64,000 nt of DNA from Chitinophaga parva (GCF_003071345.1 NZ_QCYK01000001.1:1550001-1614000); one strand, 5' to 3'. Shown: positions 8,340-17,097, counted from the first letter of the stretch. Notes: a model not told the origin generated them from the sequence alone. A program made the numbers and translations.

Positions 8340-8846
8340 TTATTTCAGCATTTTAAGCAGCGTGCCATAGAACCAGTTTTCTTCTGATTTAATGAGGGCA
8401 CTCAAAGCGGTATCCGCGCTCTTGGCAAACTTGTTAATGCCTTCGATGGATTCGCGGAATGCTTTTACGTTCTTGTCTTTGTTATCGCCTTCTACTTCGG
8501 CCAGTTGGTGGAGGACTTTGAGGATGGGGTCCAGCTCGCGTTTCTTCCGTTCACGGGTGATCATGGACGCTACTTTCCAGATATCTTTTTCCGCTACGAA
8601 AAACTCTTTGCGTTCGCCGGGTATGAGCACCTTTTCCACCAGGCCCCAGTTAATAAGTTCCCGCACGTTCATGTTGGTATTGCCGCGGGAGATGTTCAGT
8701 TCCTCCATGATCTCGTCTGCACTGAGTGGTTCCGGCATAATGAGCAGGAGTGCGTGCACCTGGGCCATGGTGCGGTTAATACCCCATTGGGCGCCGAGGG
8801 AGCCCCATGCCTGGATGAACTGCGCTTTAGCTTCTGGTAACTTCAT
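8340..8846 (-). CDS. GbsR/MarR-family transcriptional regulator
   Basis: A 168-aa winged-helix regulator of the GbsR type. The HTH spans about residues 38-75, with SADEIMEELNISRGNTNMNV as recognition region and the wing near ELINWGLVEKV. A helical C-terminal half likely dimerises. GbsR proteins in Bacillus respond to choline; here no glycine-betaine gene is nearby, so the target is unknown. A good promoter lies immediately upstream and overlaps an inverted repeat, suggesting autoregulation. The -7 box ends only 4 bp before the ATG, so the mRNA may be leaderless. Confidence 0.85.
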   Translation of the reverse strand: MKLPEAKAQFIQAWGSLGAQWGINRTMAQVHALLLIMPEPLSADEIMEELNISRGNTNMNVRELINWGLVEKVLIPGERKEFFVAEKDIWKVASMITRERKKRELDPILKVLHQLAEVEGDNKDKNVKAFRESIEGINKFAKSADTALSALIKSEENWFYGTLLKMLK

Positions 8847-8850
8847 ACTT

Positions 8851-8880
8851 CAAATATAGATCAAGTTTTTGAACTTTCAA
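8851..8880 (-). promoter_or_regulatory. Promoter of the GbsR-like gene
   Basis: On the minus strand TTG, 19 bp spacer, TATATTTG: a full match to the Bacteroidota -33/-7 promoter. The -7 box is at 8851-8858, four bases before the ATG at 8846. Confidence 0.7.
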
Positions 8881-8893
8881 AACATTTTGAAAG
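8874..8893. promoter_or_regulatory. Perfect 20-bp inverted repeat, candidate operator
   Basis: CTTTCAAAA-CA-TTTTGAAAG has perfect 9-bp arms and overlaps the -33 region of the GbsR-like promoter. Size and symmetry fit a MarR-type dimer site. Binding by the adjacent regulator is inference. Confidence 0.55.
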
Positions 8894-9023
8894 ATGCCGT
8901 GGTACGGGAGGCTAATGTAGGAATAAGGGTTTGAATTTCAATGAATGCGGGAGGGAATATTATGAAAAAAAACGGCGCACCACCGGTACGCCGTTCCCTA
9001 TAAAAAATTTCAAAAGTTCACTG

Positions 9024-10640
9024 TTACACCAGCATCGTCACCGGGTTCTCCAGGTAAGCCTTCAGCGTAGCCAGGAAACGTGCGCCTACTGCACCGTCAA
9101 TAGCACGGTGGTCGCAGCTCAGCGTAAGCTTCATGATATTCACCGCCTTGAACTGGCCTTTCTCAGAAACCACGGTTTCTTTGATATTGCCTACCGCCAG
9201 GATAGCGGAATCCGGGGGATTGATGATGGCAGTAAACTCGTCGATGCCCAGCATACCCAGGTTAGACACGGTAAAGGTGTTACCGGTGAAATCATTGGGT
9301 TGCAGTTTCTTATTCTTGGCCTTGTCGTACAGGTCTTTTGCTTCTGCAGCAATCTGTGACAGGGATTTGGTATCGGTAAATTTGATCACGGGTACGATCA
9401 GGCCTTCCGGCAGTGCCACGGCAGAGCCAATGCTGATGTGGTGGTTCTGGCGGATAAAGTCGCCCATCCAGCTGCTGTTCACATCGGGGTGCTGGCGGAG
9501 GGACAATGCGGCGGCTTTGATCACCATGTCGTTGAAGGAGATCTTCACGGGAGATACTTCGTTGATCGCCTTGCGCGCTTCGATCGCTTTGTCCATGTTC
9601 ACATCGATCTTCAGGTAGAAGTGCGGTGCGGAGAACTTGCTTTCGCTGAGGCGTTTGGCAATCACCTTGCGCATGTTGGTCAGCTGTACGTCGGTATAGC
9701 TTTCCTGGCCTGCAGGAGCGGCTGCCACGGCGGGTTTGCCGGAAGTGGTGGCGGCAGGTGCGGCGGCGGGAGCACCGGGTACAAAGCTGTCGATATCACG
9801 TTTTACGATACGGCCTGCATCGCCGGAACCGGCTACTTTGCTCAGGTCAATACCTTTTTCTTCTGCGAGTTTTTTAGCGAGGGGGGAAGCTTTCACACGA
9901 CCGTTGGCGGTAGCGGAGCTTTCTGCTACGGGAGCGGGTGCGGCGGCATTGGCAGCGGCTGCAGGTGCCGCGGGAGCGCCGGCAGCGGCAGGAGCACCTT
10001 CAGCGCCCAGGATGGCGTCTACATTGGTGCCGGCTTTACCTACAATGGCCATCACACCGTTTACGGGGATAGCGTCTTTATCAGAGATGTAGAGCAGGGT
10101 GCCATCGGCATAACCTACTACTTCCATCGTGGCTTTATCAGTTTCTACTTCTGCCAGCACATCGTCTGCTTTCACCACGTCGCCTACTTTCTTCAGCCAG
10201 GAGGCAATCTTGCCTTCTTTCATGGTGTCGCTCAGGAGCGGCATGCGGATCACGGTGGCGTTTTTCAGTGCTTCCTGGGCGGCGGCATTATCTGCCGGCG
10301 CAGCAGCGGCAGCAGCGGCGGGAGCCGGCGTGGCAGCAGGAGCGGGGGCAGCAGCAGGTGCGGCAGCAGGGGCAGCATCGCCACCCAGCAGGGACTTGAA
10401 GTCCTCACCAGGCTTGCCCACAATGGCCATGATACCGTTCACCGGGATGGCTTTTTTATCGGAAATGTAGAGCAGGGTGCCATCGGCATAACCCACTACT
10501 TCCATTGTAGCCTTATCAGTTTCTACTTCAGCTATTACGTCGTCTGCTTTTACAGTATCGCCCACCTTTTTATGCCAATCTGCAATCACCCCTTCTTTCA
10601 TCGTATCGCTCAAGAGGGGCATTCTGATAACTTCTGCCAT
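9024..10640 (-). CDS. pdhC: Pyruvate dehydrogenase E2, dihydrolipoamide acetyltransferase
   Basis: A 538-aa E2 that moves acetyl groups from E1 to CoA. Two lipoyl domains (about residues 1-77 and 130-206), each with lipoylated lysine in ETDKATM, are almost identical and are joined by Ala/Pro linkers. A peripheral subunit-binding domain follows near 250-285 (KASPLAKKLAEEKGIDL). The catalytic domain (about 315-538) ends with DHRAIDGA carrying the active-site His and Asp. The E1 and E3 genes are not adjacent. The linker composition, and the closing part of the catalytic domain, support pyruvate rather than 2-oxoglutarate, but the latter cannot be fully excluded from sequence alone. A TAGGTTTG box lies 23 bp upstream. 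Confidence 0.92.
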   Translation of the reverse strand: MAEVIRMPLLSDTMKEGVIADWHKKVGDTVKADDVIAEVETDKATMEVVGYADGTLLYISDKKAIPVNGIMAIVGKPGEDFKSLLGGDAAPAAAPAAAPAPAATPAPAAAAAAAPADNAAAQEALKNATVIRMPLLSDTMKEGKIASWLKKVGDVVKADDVLAEVETDKATMEVVGYADGTLLYISDKDAIPVNGVMAIVGKAGTNVDAILGAEGAPAAAGAPAAPAAAANAAAPAPVAESSATANGRVKASPLAKKLAEEKGIDLSKVAGSGDAGRIVKRDIDSFVPGAPAAAPAATTSGKPAVAAAPAGQESYTDVQLTNMRKVIAKRLSESKFSAPHFYLKIDVNMDKAIEARKAINEVSPVKISFNDMVIKAAALSLRQHPDVNSSWMGDFIRQNHHISIGSAVALPEGLIVPVIKFTDTKSLSQIAAEAKDLYDKAKNKKLQPNDFTGNTFTVSNLGMLGIDEFTAIINPPDSAILAVGNIKETVVSEKGQFKAVNIMKLTLSCDHRAIDGAVGARFLATLKAYLENPVTMLV

Positions 10641-10662
10641 AGTGCTTTATCGAAATTTTGCC

Positions 10663-10670
10663 CAAACCTA
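10663..10670 (-). promoter_or_regulatory. Candidate -7 box for pdhC
   Basis: TAGGTTTG on the minus strand, 22 bp before the ATG, matches TAnnTTTG. A -33 TTG at the standard distance is not clear. Confidence 0.45.
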
Positions 10671-10674
10671 CATG

Positions 10675-10688
10675 TTTTTGCGCAAAAA
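10675..10688. promoter_or_regulatory. 14-bp palindrome upstream of pdhC
   Basis: TTTTTGCGCAAAAA is a perfect palindrome directly upstream of the -7 box, within the expected promoter spacer. It is a candidate regulator-binding site. Confidence 0.4.
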
Positions 10689-10774
10689 GTGAAAGGAAAT
10701 TAGACGGTGGAATGCCCGGAACCGTCGTGTGTTGCGTCTGCATTTAAACCGTAGCAGGCGGGAGCAGGAAATAA

Positions 10775-10806
10775 AAAAGGCAAAAACAAAATCGTTTTTG
10801 CCTTTT
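10775..10806 (-). terminator. Intrinsic terminator of dnaX
   Basis: Perfect 13-bp arms (AAAAGGCAAAAAC and its complement) with a 6-nt loop and T-rich flank on the minus strand, 23 bp after the dnaX stop. Confidence 0.8.
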
Positions 10807-10828
10807 CAATAGGTTCGCTTTGAGTGGA

Positions 10829-12772
10829 TTAAACGTCCAGCTCCAGGTTCATCCGGTCTTTCAGCTCTTTTACCAGCGGGTATTTTTCTACCATTTTGGC
10901 CAGTTGCTCGCGGCCGGACAGGGGGATGGGCCCCAGGTCTGCCGGTGCCTGCTGTTCGTCCAGTATGAAGGTAACGATGATGCTGTGATTGCGGAAGCGG
11001 CCTTTGAAGAATTCGGAGATGGAAAGTTTCTCTTCTTCCATGAAACGCAGCTGCACAATGTTGCCGCTGGTGAGGGTGATCTCATTGGCCTCCACGTTCA
11101 GTCCCAGTTTAGCCAGGGCAAAGTTGCTCACCACTGTCATTTTATTGGCCTGGCGGAAGCGGTCAATGAACTCTTCCCAGTACACATGGAGGGCGCCCAT
11201 GGTGAGGGGAATGCGTTCCTGGGCGGCGGCGGTGCTCTGGGTAGCTGCCATGGCTTGTTTCATGGCGGCCAGGCCGGTGAGCTTGGGTGCATTGGCCGTG
11301 GGTTGTGCCGGGCGGGTAGCTGGCTGCGGTATGGGTCGGGTGGATGCGGGTGCAGCGTGTGTGGCAGCAGCAGGAGCGGCGGCCGGCGTAGCAGGGGTAT
11401 TCGCCGCAGGCGCAGCATATGCATTCGCCGCAGGCATGCCTCCACTTGCTACGGGCGCAGCATATGCATTGGCCGCAGGCGTAGTACCAGCAGGCGTTTT
11501 AGGCACTTCTATGCTCAGGCGGGCTTCCTGCTGCGCAATGGTTTGCGTAGTGGCAGGCTGGCCGGCCTTGGGTGATTCTGCCCGGGCAAAGGGTGCGCGT
11601 AGCTTTTGTGGCACGCTGCCGTCAGGCACTAATTTTTTTTTTACTACCTCGCCGCTGTCGTCGCTGCTAAGGGTAATGGCCTGCTGGAGGAAGCAAAGCT
11701 TGATCAGCGCCATTTCCACATGCAGGCGCTTGTTGCGCGCCAGCCGGTAATTGATCTCCGTTTCATTGAGCAGGTGCAGGGCGGTGATGAGGTAAGCGGG
11801 GCTCACATGGCCGGAAAGCTGTTTGTAGCGTTCCCGCAGGTTGCCCGATACTTCTACCAGGTGCTGTACTTTATCTTCTTTGCAGAGCAGGAGGTTGCGT
11901 AAGAATTCGGCCCATCCGTTCAGGAAGTTATCGCCTTCAAAGCCCTTTTGCAGGATCTCGTCGAAGATGAGCATGGCCTGGGCCACGTCCTGTTTCAGCA
12001 CGGCTTCCATCACTTTGAAGAAGTAGTCATAATCCAGGATATTCAGGTGTTCCAGGGTGTTGGAATAGGTAAGATGCCCGCCTGTAAAGCTCACGATCTT
12101 GTCCAGGGTACTGAGCGAGTCGCGCATGCAGCCGTCCGTTTTCTGGGCTACCAGGTGCAGGGCATCCGGCTCCGCCTGGATATGCTCTTTCTGGCAGATC
12201 TCCGCCAGGTGGTCTACCGTGTCCTGGATGGTAATGCGTTTGAAGTCGAAGATCTGGCAACGACTGAGAATGGTGGGCAGGATCTTGTGTTTCTCCGTGG
12301 TAGCCAGGATGAAGATGGCGTAGGAGGGCGGCTCTTCCAGCGTTTTCAGGAATGCGTTGAAGGCCGAGGAACTGAGCATGTGCACCTCATCGATGATGTA
12401 GATCTTGTACTTACCCGCCTGCGGCGCAAAGCGCACCTGCTCCACGAGGGTACGGATATCATCCACCGAGTTGTTAGACGCGGCATCCAGTTCATGAATA
12501 TTGAAAGAAGCGCCTTCGTTGAAGGAAACGCAGGAATGGCAGGTATTACAGGCTTCCCCATCGGGCTGCAGGTTCTCGCAGTTGATGGTCTTTGCCAGGA
12601 TACGGGCGCAGGTGGTCTTGCCCACGCCGCGCGGACCGCAAAACAGGAATGCGTGCGCCAGCTGGTTATTGCGGATCGCGTTCTTTAAAGTAGTGGTAAT
12701 GTGGGCCTGGCCTACTACCGTAGAAAAATTCTGCGGACGGTACTTGCGGGCCGAAACGATAAAATGCTCCAT
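10829..12772 (-). CDS. dnaX: DNA polymerase III subunit gamma/tau
   Basis: A 647-aa clamp-loader ATPase of the replisome. Walker A is GPRGVGKT at 46-53; a zinc module uses C64, C75, C78 and C81; Walker B is YIIDEVHML near 128; sensor 1 and the arginine finger region ILSRCQIFDF follow near 170. Residues about 380-510 are an Ala/Pro/Thr-rich linker (repeated PAANAYAAP), then a compact C-terminal domain, so this is the full tau form. The linker is low complexity and produces long false ORFs on the other strand. No obvious programmed frameshift site was identified in the linker. Confidence 0.95.
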   Translation of the reverse strand: MEHFIVSARKYRPQNFSTVVGQAHITTTLKNAIRNNQLAHAFLFCGPRGVGKTTCARILAKTINCENLQPDGEACNTCHSCVSFNEGASFNIHELDAASNNSVDDIRTLVEQVRFAPQAGKYKIYIIDEVHMLSSSAFNAFLKTLEEPPSYAIFILATTEKHKILPTILSRCQIFDFKRITIQDTVDHLAEICQKEHIQAEPDALHLVAQKTDGCMRDSLSTLDKIVSFTGGHLTYSNTLEHLNILDYDYFFKVMEAVLKQDVAQAMLIFDEILQKGFEGDNFLNGWAEFLRNLLLCKEDKVQHLVEVSGNLRERYKQLSGHVSPAYLITALHLLNETEINYRLARNKRLHVEMALIKLCFLQQAITLSSDDSGEVVKKKLVPDGSVPQKLRAPFARAESPKAGQPATTQTIAQQEARLSIEVPKTPAGTTPAANAYAAPVASGGMPAANAYAAPAANTPATPAAAPAAATHAAPASTRPIPQPATRPAQPTANAPKLTGLAAMKQAMAATQSTAAAQERIPLTMGALHVYWEEFIDRFRQANKMTVVSNFALAKLGLNVEANEITLTSGNIVQLRFMEEEKLSISEFFKGRFRNHSIIVTFILDEQQAPADLGPIPLSGREQLAKMVEKYPLVKELKDRMNLELDV

Positions 12773-12847
12773 AGTCTGTCAGCTACAAAATAACGGAAAA
12801 TTCGGTGAGCAATTCGGATGCATATTTTTAACATGCATAGCGTCCTG

Positions 12848-14011
12848 TTACGCCAGTGTTGGGTGGCGCCTGAAGGGCTTTTCCCGGTCAAACAGGTAAC
12901 GGTAGGTAGTGAGGGTGCGGGAACGTTCCGCGCCCAGGTTGGCTGCTATGTTGATCATCTTCGGGTTAAAGTCACCTATCCACTGCATTTCATACTCGTG
13001 GTACTTCATTTCCTTTTGGATGACGGCTGCACCTTCCATGATCAGGAAGGCATCCAGGCCTTTTGCCTGGTATTCGGGGATGAGGCCAAATACGATACCC
13101 GTGAGCTTGCGGTTAGGCTTGAATTTTTTCACCCAGAGGAACTTCAGTTTTTGCAGCAGGCCAAATTTGCCGTGCAGGTATTTGAACCACTGGTTCAGCT
13201 CCGGGAGATTAAGCCAGCATCCAATGGGCTGCCCTTTGTGGTACACGAACCACACCACATGCTCGTCTATCACGGGCTTCATGCTCTGGAAGATCTTCAG
13301 GGCCTGCGCACGGCCCATTTCCTTGCCGCCGCCATGGCCTGCCCAGGCCTTGTTATAAATGACGGTGAAGTCGTCTGCAAATTTTTCCAGTTCATTAAGG
13401 CGGATATGGCGGGAGGTATATTCGGGATTTTTCTTGAGCTGGGCGTGGCGATCGTAGAACTTGTCGCGCAGGCGGTCATGCACATCCAGGCTTAGGCACA
13501 CCTGGTTGAAAAAAGGCTGGAAGCCGTAATTCTCCAGGAGGGCTTTGTAGTACGGCGGGTTGTAGTTCATGCAATAGAGCGGTTCGTGAAATCCTTCTAC
13601 CAGCAGTCCCCACCAGCGGTCCCGCTCTCCAAAGTTAATGGGGCCGTCCATGGCTTCCATACCCCGTTCCTGCAACCATTTTTTTGCGGTGTCAAACAGG
13701 AGGTTCGCCGCTGCCTGGTCGTTAATGCATTCAAAAAAGCCGACGCCGCCGGTGGGCTGTTCGTCGCCTTTATTCATATACTTTTTATTCACGAATGCCG
13801 CAATGCGGCCGATGGGAGTGCCTTTGTCATCGAGCAGCAGCCAGCGGATGGCTTCTCCGTGGCGGAATGCCTTGTTCTTTTCTTTGTTGAATACTTCTTC
13901 AATGTCCTTATCCAGCGGCTGGATCCATTGTGGATTGCCTTTGTTAATGGCGACGTGCACGTGGAGGAATTGCCGGACTTTTTGCGGTGAGTCTACGATG
14001 GTGAGCTGCAT
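12848..14011 (-). CDS. GNAT-like N-acetyltransferase-fold protein
   Basis: A 387-aa protein of a family common in Bacteroidota with two GNAT-like halves. The N-terminal half has PIGRIAAFVN followed by GGVGFFECINDQ; the C-terminal half has GIVFGLIPEYQAKGLDAFLI, an acetyl-CoA loop-like segment, and ends with IAANLGAERSRTLTTYRYLF. No substrate is known to me. The ATG at 14011 (MQLTIVDS) is chosen over an in-frame GTG at 14086, which would overlap the next gene. It lies on the same strand as dnaX, 75 bp upstream of it. Confidence 0.75.
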   Translation of the reverse strand: MQLTIVDSPQKVRQFLHVHVAINKGNPQWIQPLDKDIEEVFNKEKNKAFRHGEAIRWLLLDDKGTPIGRIAAFVNKKYMNKGDEQPTGGVGFFECINDQAAANLLFDTAKKWLQERGMEAMDGPINFGERDRWWGLLVEGFHEPLYCMNYNPPYYKALLENYGFQPFFNQVCLSLDVHDRLRDKFYDRHAQLKKNPEYTSRHIRLNELEKFADDFTVIYNKAWAGHGGGKEMGRAQALKIFQSMKPVIDEHVVWFVYHKGQPIGCWLNLPELNQWFKYLHGKFGLLQKLKFLWVKKFKPNRKLTGIVFGLIPEYQAKGLDAFLIMEGAAVIQKEMKYHEYEMQWIGDFNPKMINIAANLGAERSRTLTTYRYLFDREKPFRRHPTLA

Positions 14012-14064
14012 GGCGCAAAAATAGGGGATATCTAGAAGATGGGCTACGATGTGCCTGCTAATTC

Positions 14065-14661
14065 TTAATTCCCGGCACATTTCCACGGGTCCGGGTTCCC
14101 TGCACTGGCGGTTTTATCATGCGCCCAGCAGAAGTTCAGCGCCTGGCTGGTGATACTGATCAGTTTCACCTGGATCTTGTTGCCCTTACGGCTGTTGGAA
14201 GCGGCTACGGAATTGCTCCCTTTCGCTGGTACGTTATTGATGGTATAGGTTTCGGTTTTGAACACATCCCCGTTGGCACGCAGGTATTGGACCGCCACCA
14301 CTACGTTGTCCAGCGGGAATTCCGTTTGGTTGCGGGCCGTGATCGTAAGATCCTTGATGCCACCCAGCAAACCTGTCCGGTAATCGCTGTTGCTGATGGA
14401 AATGAACTGCTGCCAGTTCTTGCGGTAGTATTCCCGCTGGTCCACGAACGTGGGCTCGCGCTGGAGGATATCCCGCCGGTCAGCGATCTGCTGGGCCGTG
14501 TTGGACGACAGGTTCATTTCCTGGCGCAGGTGGCGGGTCTCATTATTAAGGCGTTCGTTCTCATTCAAAAGCTGGTGAATCCGCTTTTGCTGGCCGCAAT
14601 AACTCAGCGCCAGTATGCCGCATAGCACAAAGATGACCAGGAGATAAATAATGTTTCGCAT
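14065..14661 (-). CDS. Membrane-anchored coiled-coil protein, unknown function
   Basis: A 198-aa protein. Residues 4-22 form a signal anchor ending in SYCGQQ; residues about 25-65 are a coiled coil (heptad-like RIHQLLNENERLNNETRH), and residues about 85-170 look like a small beta-sandwich (LTITARNQTEFPLDNVVVAV) of the type found in carbohydrate- or envelope-associated proteins. It ends with NPDPWKCAGN. A Cys at residue 22 follows LALSY, a poor lipobox. I do not recognise a named family. Confidence 0.65.
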   Translation of the reverse strand: MRNIIYLLVIFVLCGILALSYCGQQKRIHQLLNENERLNNETRHLRQEMNLSSNTAQQIADRRDILQREPTFVDQREYYRKNWQQFISISNSDYRTGLLGGIKDLTITARNQTEFPLDNVVVAVQYLRANGDVFKTETYTINNVPAKGSNSVAASNSRKGNKIQVKLISITSQALNFCWAHDKTASAGNPDPWKCAGN

Positions 14662-14765
14662 AGTAGGGTTGGATGGAAAAAATAATGCCAGGTCATACCT
14701 GTTTCGTGTGAGGAAGAGGTGATTTTTTCGTTTTAAATTCCGCGTTAAATTTTCTACATTTAAAA

Positions 14766-15302
14766 ATGCCAGCTAAAGTCTCGCTCAAAATTGCCTATCC
14801 GCAAGCAATCAACCCGGCGGTACGTACCCTTTATGAAGCCGCTTTTCCCAAACAGGAGCGCCGCGATTGGGAAGAAGAAGTCACCCTCCTGGAATCCGGA
14901 AAACTAGTACTCATCCTCATCGAATATGAAGGGGCCTTTGCCGGTTTCCTGTTCTGCTGGCCCTTGCATGGTTTCCATTTTATAGAACATTTTGCAGTAC
15001 TCCCCGAACTGAGGGGTAATCACATCGGCCGCAATGTCATTGCCCAGATGGGCGAAACCTTTGGTGCCCTGGTACTGGAAGCCACGCCACCGGTAGATGG
15101 CACTGCCATGCGCCGCCTGCGCTTTTACGAGAATGCCGGCTTCCAGCTCTTTAAGCAGGATTACCGCCAGCCGCCTTACCGCGAAGGGGATGCGCCCCTG
15201 CACATGCGTCTTCTGCACCGGAGCCTCCCGGAAGGTGCTACGTTTGAAAGCGTGAGCGCCGCTATTTTCCGGGAAGTGTATAAGGTGATCGGGCAGCACT
15301 GA
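14766..15302 (+). CDS. GNAT-family N-acetyltransferase
   Basis: A 178-aa acetyltransferase. Beta-4 and motif A read HFAVLPELRGNHIGRNVI near residue 78, containing the acetyl-CoA pyrophosphate loop; RLRFYENAGF near residue 118 is the conserved motif B tail. The substrate cannot be inferred. The gene is alone on the plus strand between divergent and convergent minus-strand genes. Confidence 0.85.
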   Translation: MPAKVSLKIAYPQAINPAVRTLYEAAFPKQERRDWEEEVTLLESGKLVLILIEYEGAFAGFLFCWPLHGFHFIEHFAVLPELRGNHIGRNVIAQMGETFGALVLEATPPVDGTAMRRLRFYENAGFQLFKQDYRQPPYREGDAPLHMRLLHRSLPEGATFESVSAAIFREVYKVIGQH

Positions 15303-15324
15303 GCAGCGCCCACGTCCATAAAAA

Positions 15325-15350
15325 ATCCCGGCCGCATGCACGACCGGGAT
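15325..15350 (-). terminator. Terminator of the DUF6600 lipoprotein gene
   Basis: 7-bp arms ATCCCGG/CCGGGAT with a 12-nt loop containing GCATGC; on the minus strand it is followed by six T. It lies between convergent genes and 23 bp after the minus-strand stop. Confidence 0.7.
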
Positions 15351-15372
15351 GTCTCTTATCTTCAACTATCAA

Positions 15373-16752
15373 TTATCCTCTTGTCCGTTCTGTACCGGTA
15401 GGTGCGGGACGGGGTGCCGGTGCCGGCGCGGGAGCAGGGCGGGACTGCTGTACCGGGGCCTGTCTTACCGGCGCTGTTCTGGCCGGCTGCGGCGTAGGCG
15501 CCGGGCGGCTTTGGGCCGGCGGGTTGTTTGCCGGGCGGCTGGGCTGCGGGGTATTCATGATCCGGGGATCATTACCGCGGTTATAATTTGCCGGCTGGCT
15601 GGGCCGTGTTTCCGGCTGGGTACGGTTAGGTACGTTGCTGTTACGGCCAGGGTAATTATTGTTATTATTCACCGGCTGGCTGGGCTGTGTTACCGGCTGG
15701 GTACGCCCCGGGTAATTATTGTTATTATTTACCGGCTGCCTTGGCTGTGTTACCGGCTGGGTGCGCACCGGTGCATTGTTATTGGCGGGCGGGGTGGTCA
15801 CAGGGGTACGGTTGTCCGGGCTGTTACGGTCCGGTATATTGGTACGGCCGGGCAGGTTATTGTCATTACCACGTACCGGTACATTGTTGCCGGGGGTGGT
15901 CACCGGGGTCCGGTTGCCCGGGTTACCGGGCTGGGTTACCGTACGGCCGGGAGCCGGGTTGTTGTTAACCGGGGTGGTACGGCCAGGCGTGTTGGTACCA
16001 GTAGTGCGCACCGCCGGACGGTAAATGTTCAGGCGGTTATTGTTCACCGTGGGCGCACCCGGGCGGTCAGCATTATTGATGCGCACCGGTGTGATCCGGC
16101 TGCCGGTATAGCGCTGTACGTCGTTTACGCGGGGTCCACGGTTATAATAATTATTATTGTTCACCACGGTCGTGTTATTGATCACCGTGGTATTACGGAT
16201 AATGGTCACGTTCCGGCTGCGGTCCACATAATAATTATGGATGTTAGGAGATGTAATGTACCGGCAGGGTACAAAGTGCCAGTAATTGGGCTCCAGGCCT
16301 ACGCTTACACCTACAGTGATGCCAGGGCCCATCGGCGCCCATCCGTAGTAGTCGCCACCGGTGCGCCAGTCTACCCAGGCAGGGCTCCAGTCGGTACCAG
16401 GTATCCAAACCCAACCATAAGCCGGGTCCATGAACCAGCGGCCATAGTGGAAGGGAGCCCAGCCCCAGGAGTAGTCAGACACCCAGGTCCAGCCGTAATC
16501 GGTGTACACCCAATGGCCGGAAGTGGCATACGGCTGGAAGTCCGGGCCCGCGTTGGGGATCCATACCTGGCCGTACTGCGGGTAGCTGATCCAGCGGCCG
16601 TAAGGGCTCAGCTGGTCATAAAAACCGTTTATCGTAACGCCTACCTGCTGTGGCTGGTCATCGTAGTAGGCCGGTTCTGCTGCGGCCTGGTACGTAGTAC
16701 TGCAGGCGCTCAGCAGGATATATGAGGTGAGGAGAATGACTAATTGTTTCAT
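15373..16752 (-). CDS. DUF6600-type lipoprotein with Asn/Pro-rich repeat tail
   Basis: A 459-aa predicted lipoprotein: signal peptide with lipobox LLSAC (Cys at residue 17). Residues about 42-180 form a Trp/Tyr-rich domain built on repeats such as FYDQLSPYGRW, GQVWIPNAG and GWAPFHYGRW, matching the DUF6600/YXWY-type region. The remaining 260 residues are low-complexity Asn/Pro/Arg/Thr, including a 20-aa unit (RTQPVTQP plus NNNNNYPG) present twice exactly and again in degraded form. It is probably surface- or periplasm-exposed; function unknown. The opposite strand carries an uninterrupted 458-codon frame produced by the same skewed composition. Confidence 0.82.
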   Translation of the reverse strand: MKQLVILLTSYILLSACSTTYQAAAEPAYYDDQPQQVGVTINGFYDQLSPYGRWISYPQYGQVWIPNAGPDFQPYATSGHWVYTDYGWTWVSDYSWGWAPFHYGRWFMDPAYGWVWIPGTDWSPAWVDWRTGGDYYGWAPMGPGITVGVSVGLEPNYWHFVPCRYITSPNIHNYYVDRSRNVTIIRNTTVINNTTVVNNNNYYNRGPRVNDVQRYTGSRITPVRINNADRPGAPTVNNNRLNIYRPAVRTTGTNTPGRTTPVNNNPAPGRTVTQPGNPGNRTPVTTPGNNVPVRGNDNNLPGRTNIPDRNSPDNRTPVTTPPANNNAPVRTQPVTQPRQPVNNNNNYPGRTQPVTQPSQPVNNNNNYPGRNSNVPNRTQPETRPSQPANYNRGNDPRIMNTPQPSRPANNPPAQSRPAPTPQPARTAPVRQAPVQQSRPAPAPAPAPRPAPTGTERTRG

Positions 16753-17097
16753 GGCGAAGTAGTTTAAGGGTTGTAGCTTACAGTTAGTTGTTGCTTACAG
16801 TTAAAGGCCTTTAAATATAAAGACAGTGAGTAGAAATAAAAGTTACTTTTTCTAATCCTGTTTTAACAACATTTAACGTTATCTCAAATATTGCAAATAG
16901 TGTGCACATTCCCGGGAGCCTTTTTGCGGTTTGGGTTTTTACCTTAATTTTAACTTAAAGCTATTTCCCTGGAAACGTAGCATTGTGATCCCGGGCCCGT
17001 GGGCTGGCAGGTTGAGCGGTAACGCCTCCGGCCGTTTTTGTTAGTCCTTAAATTCCTTTCCTTGTCAACGAACTTATCGTTTCTCCCGGAGCGACCT
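16753..17097. other. Gene-free spacer between divergent genes
   Basis: 345 bp between the divergent DUF6600 lipoprotein and the 152-aa membrane protein. AT-rich towards the lipoprotein, with TATATTTA on the minus strand near 16815 as the only promoter-like word. No gene or repeat was recognised. Confidence 0.5.

Noticed and set aside
9438..10703. 421-codon plus-strand frame opposite the pdhC gene
   Set aside because: It arises from Ala-rich linkers; the product is a Gly/Ser/Arg/Cys-rich string without recognisable domain.
14012..14086. 25-residue upstream extension of the GNAT-like protein at 12848
   Set aside because: GTG start, no family resemblance and overlap with the next gene's 3' end; the ATG at 14011 starts the conserved part.
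15349..16725. 458-codon open frame on the plus strand opposite the DUF6600 lipoprotein gene
   Set aside because: It mirrors the low-complexity Asn/Pro/Arg codons of the real gene; its product is a repetitive basic string with no domain and no start context. The minus-strand gene has a lipobox and a known domain.
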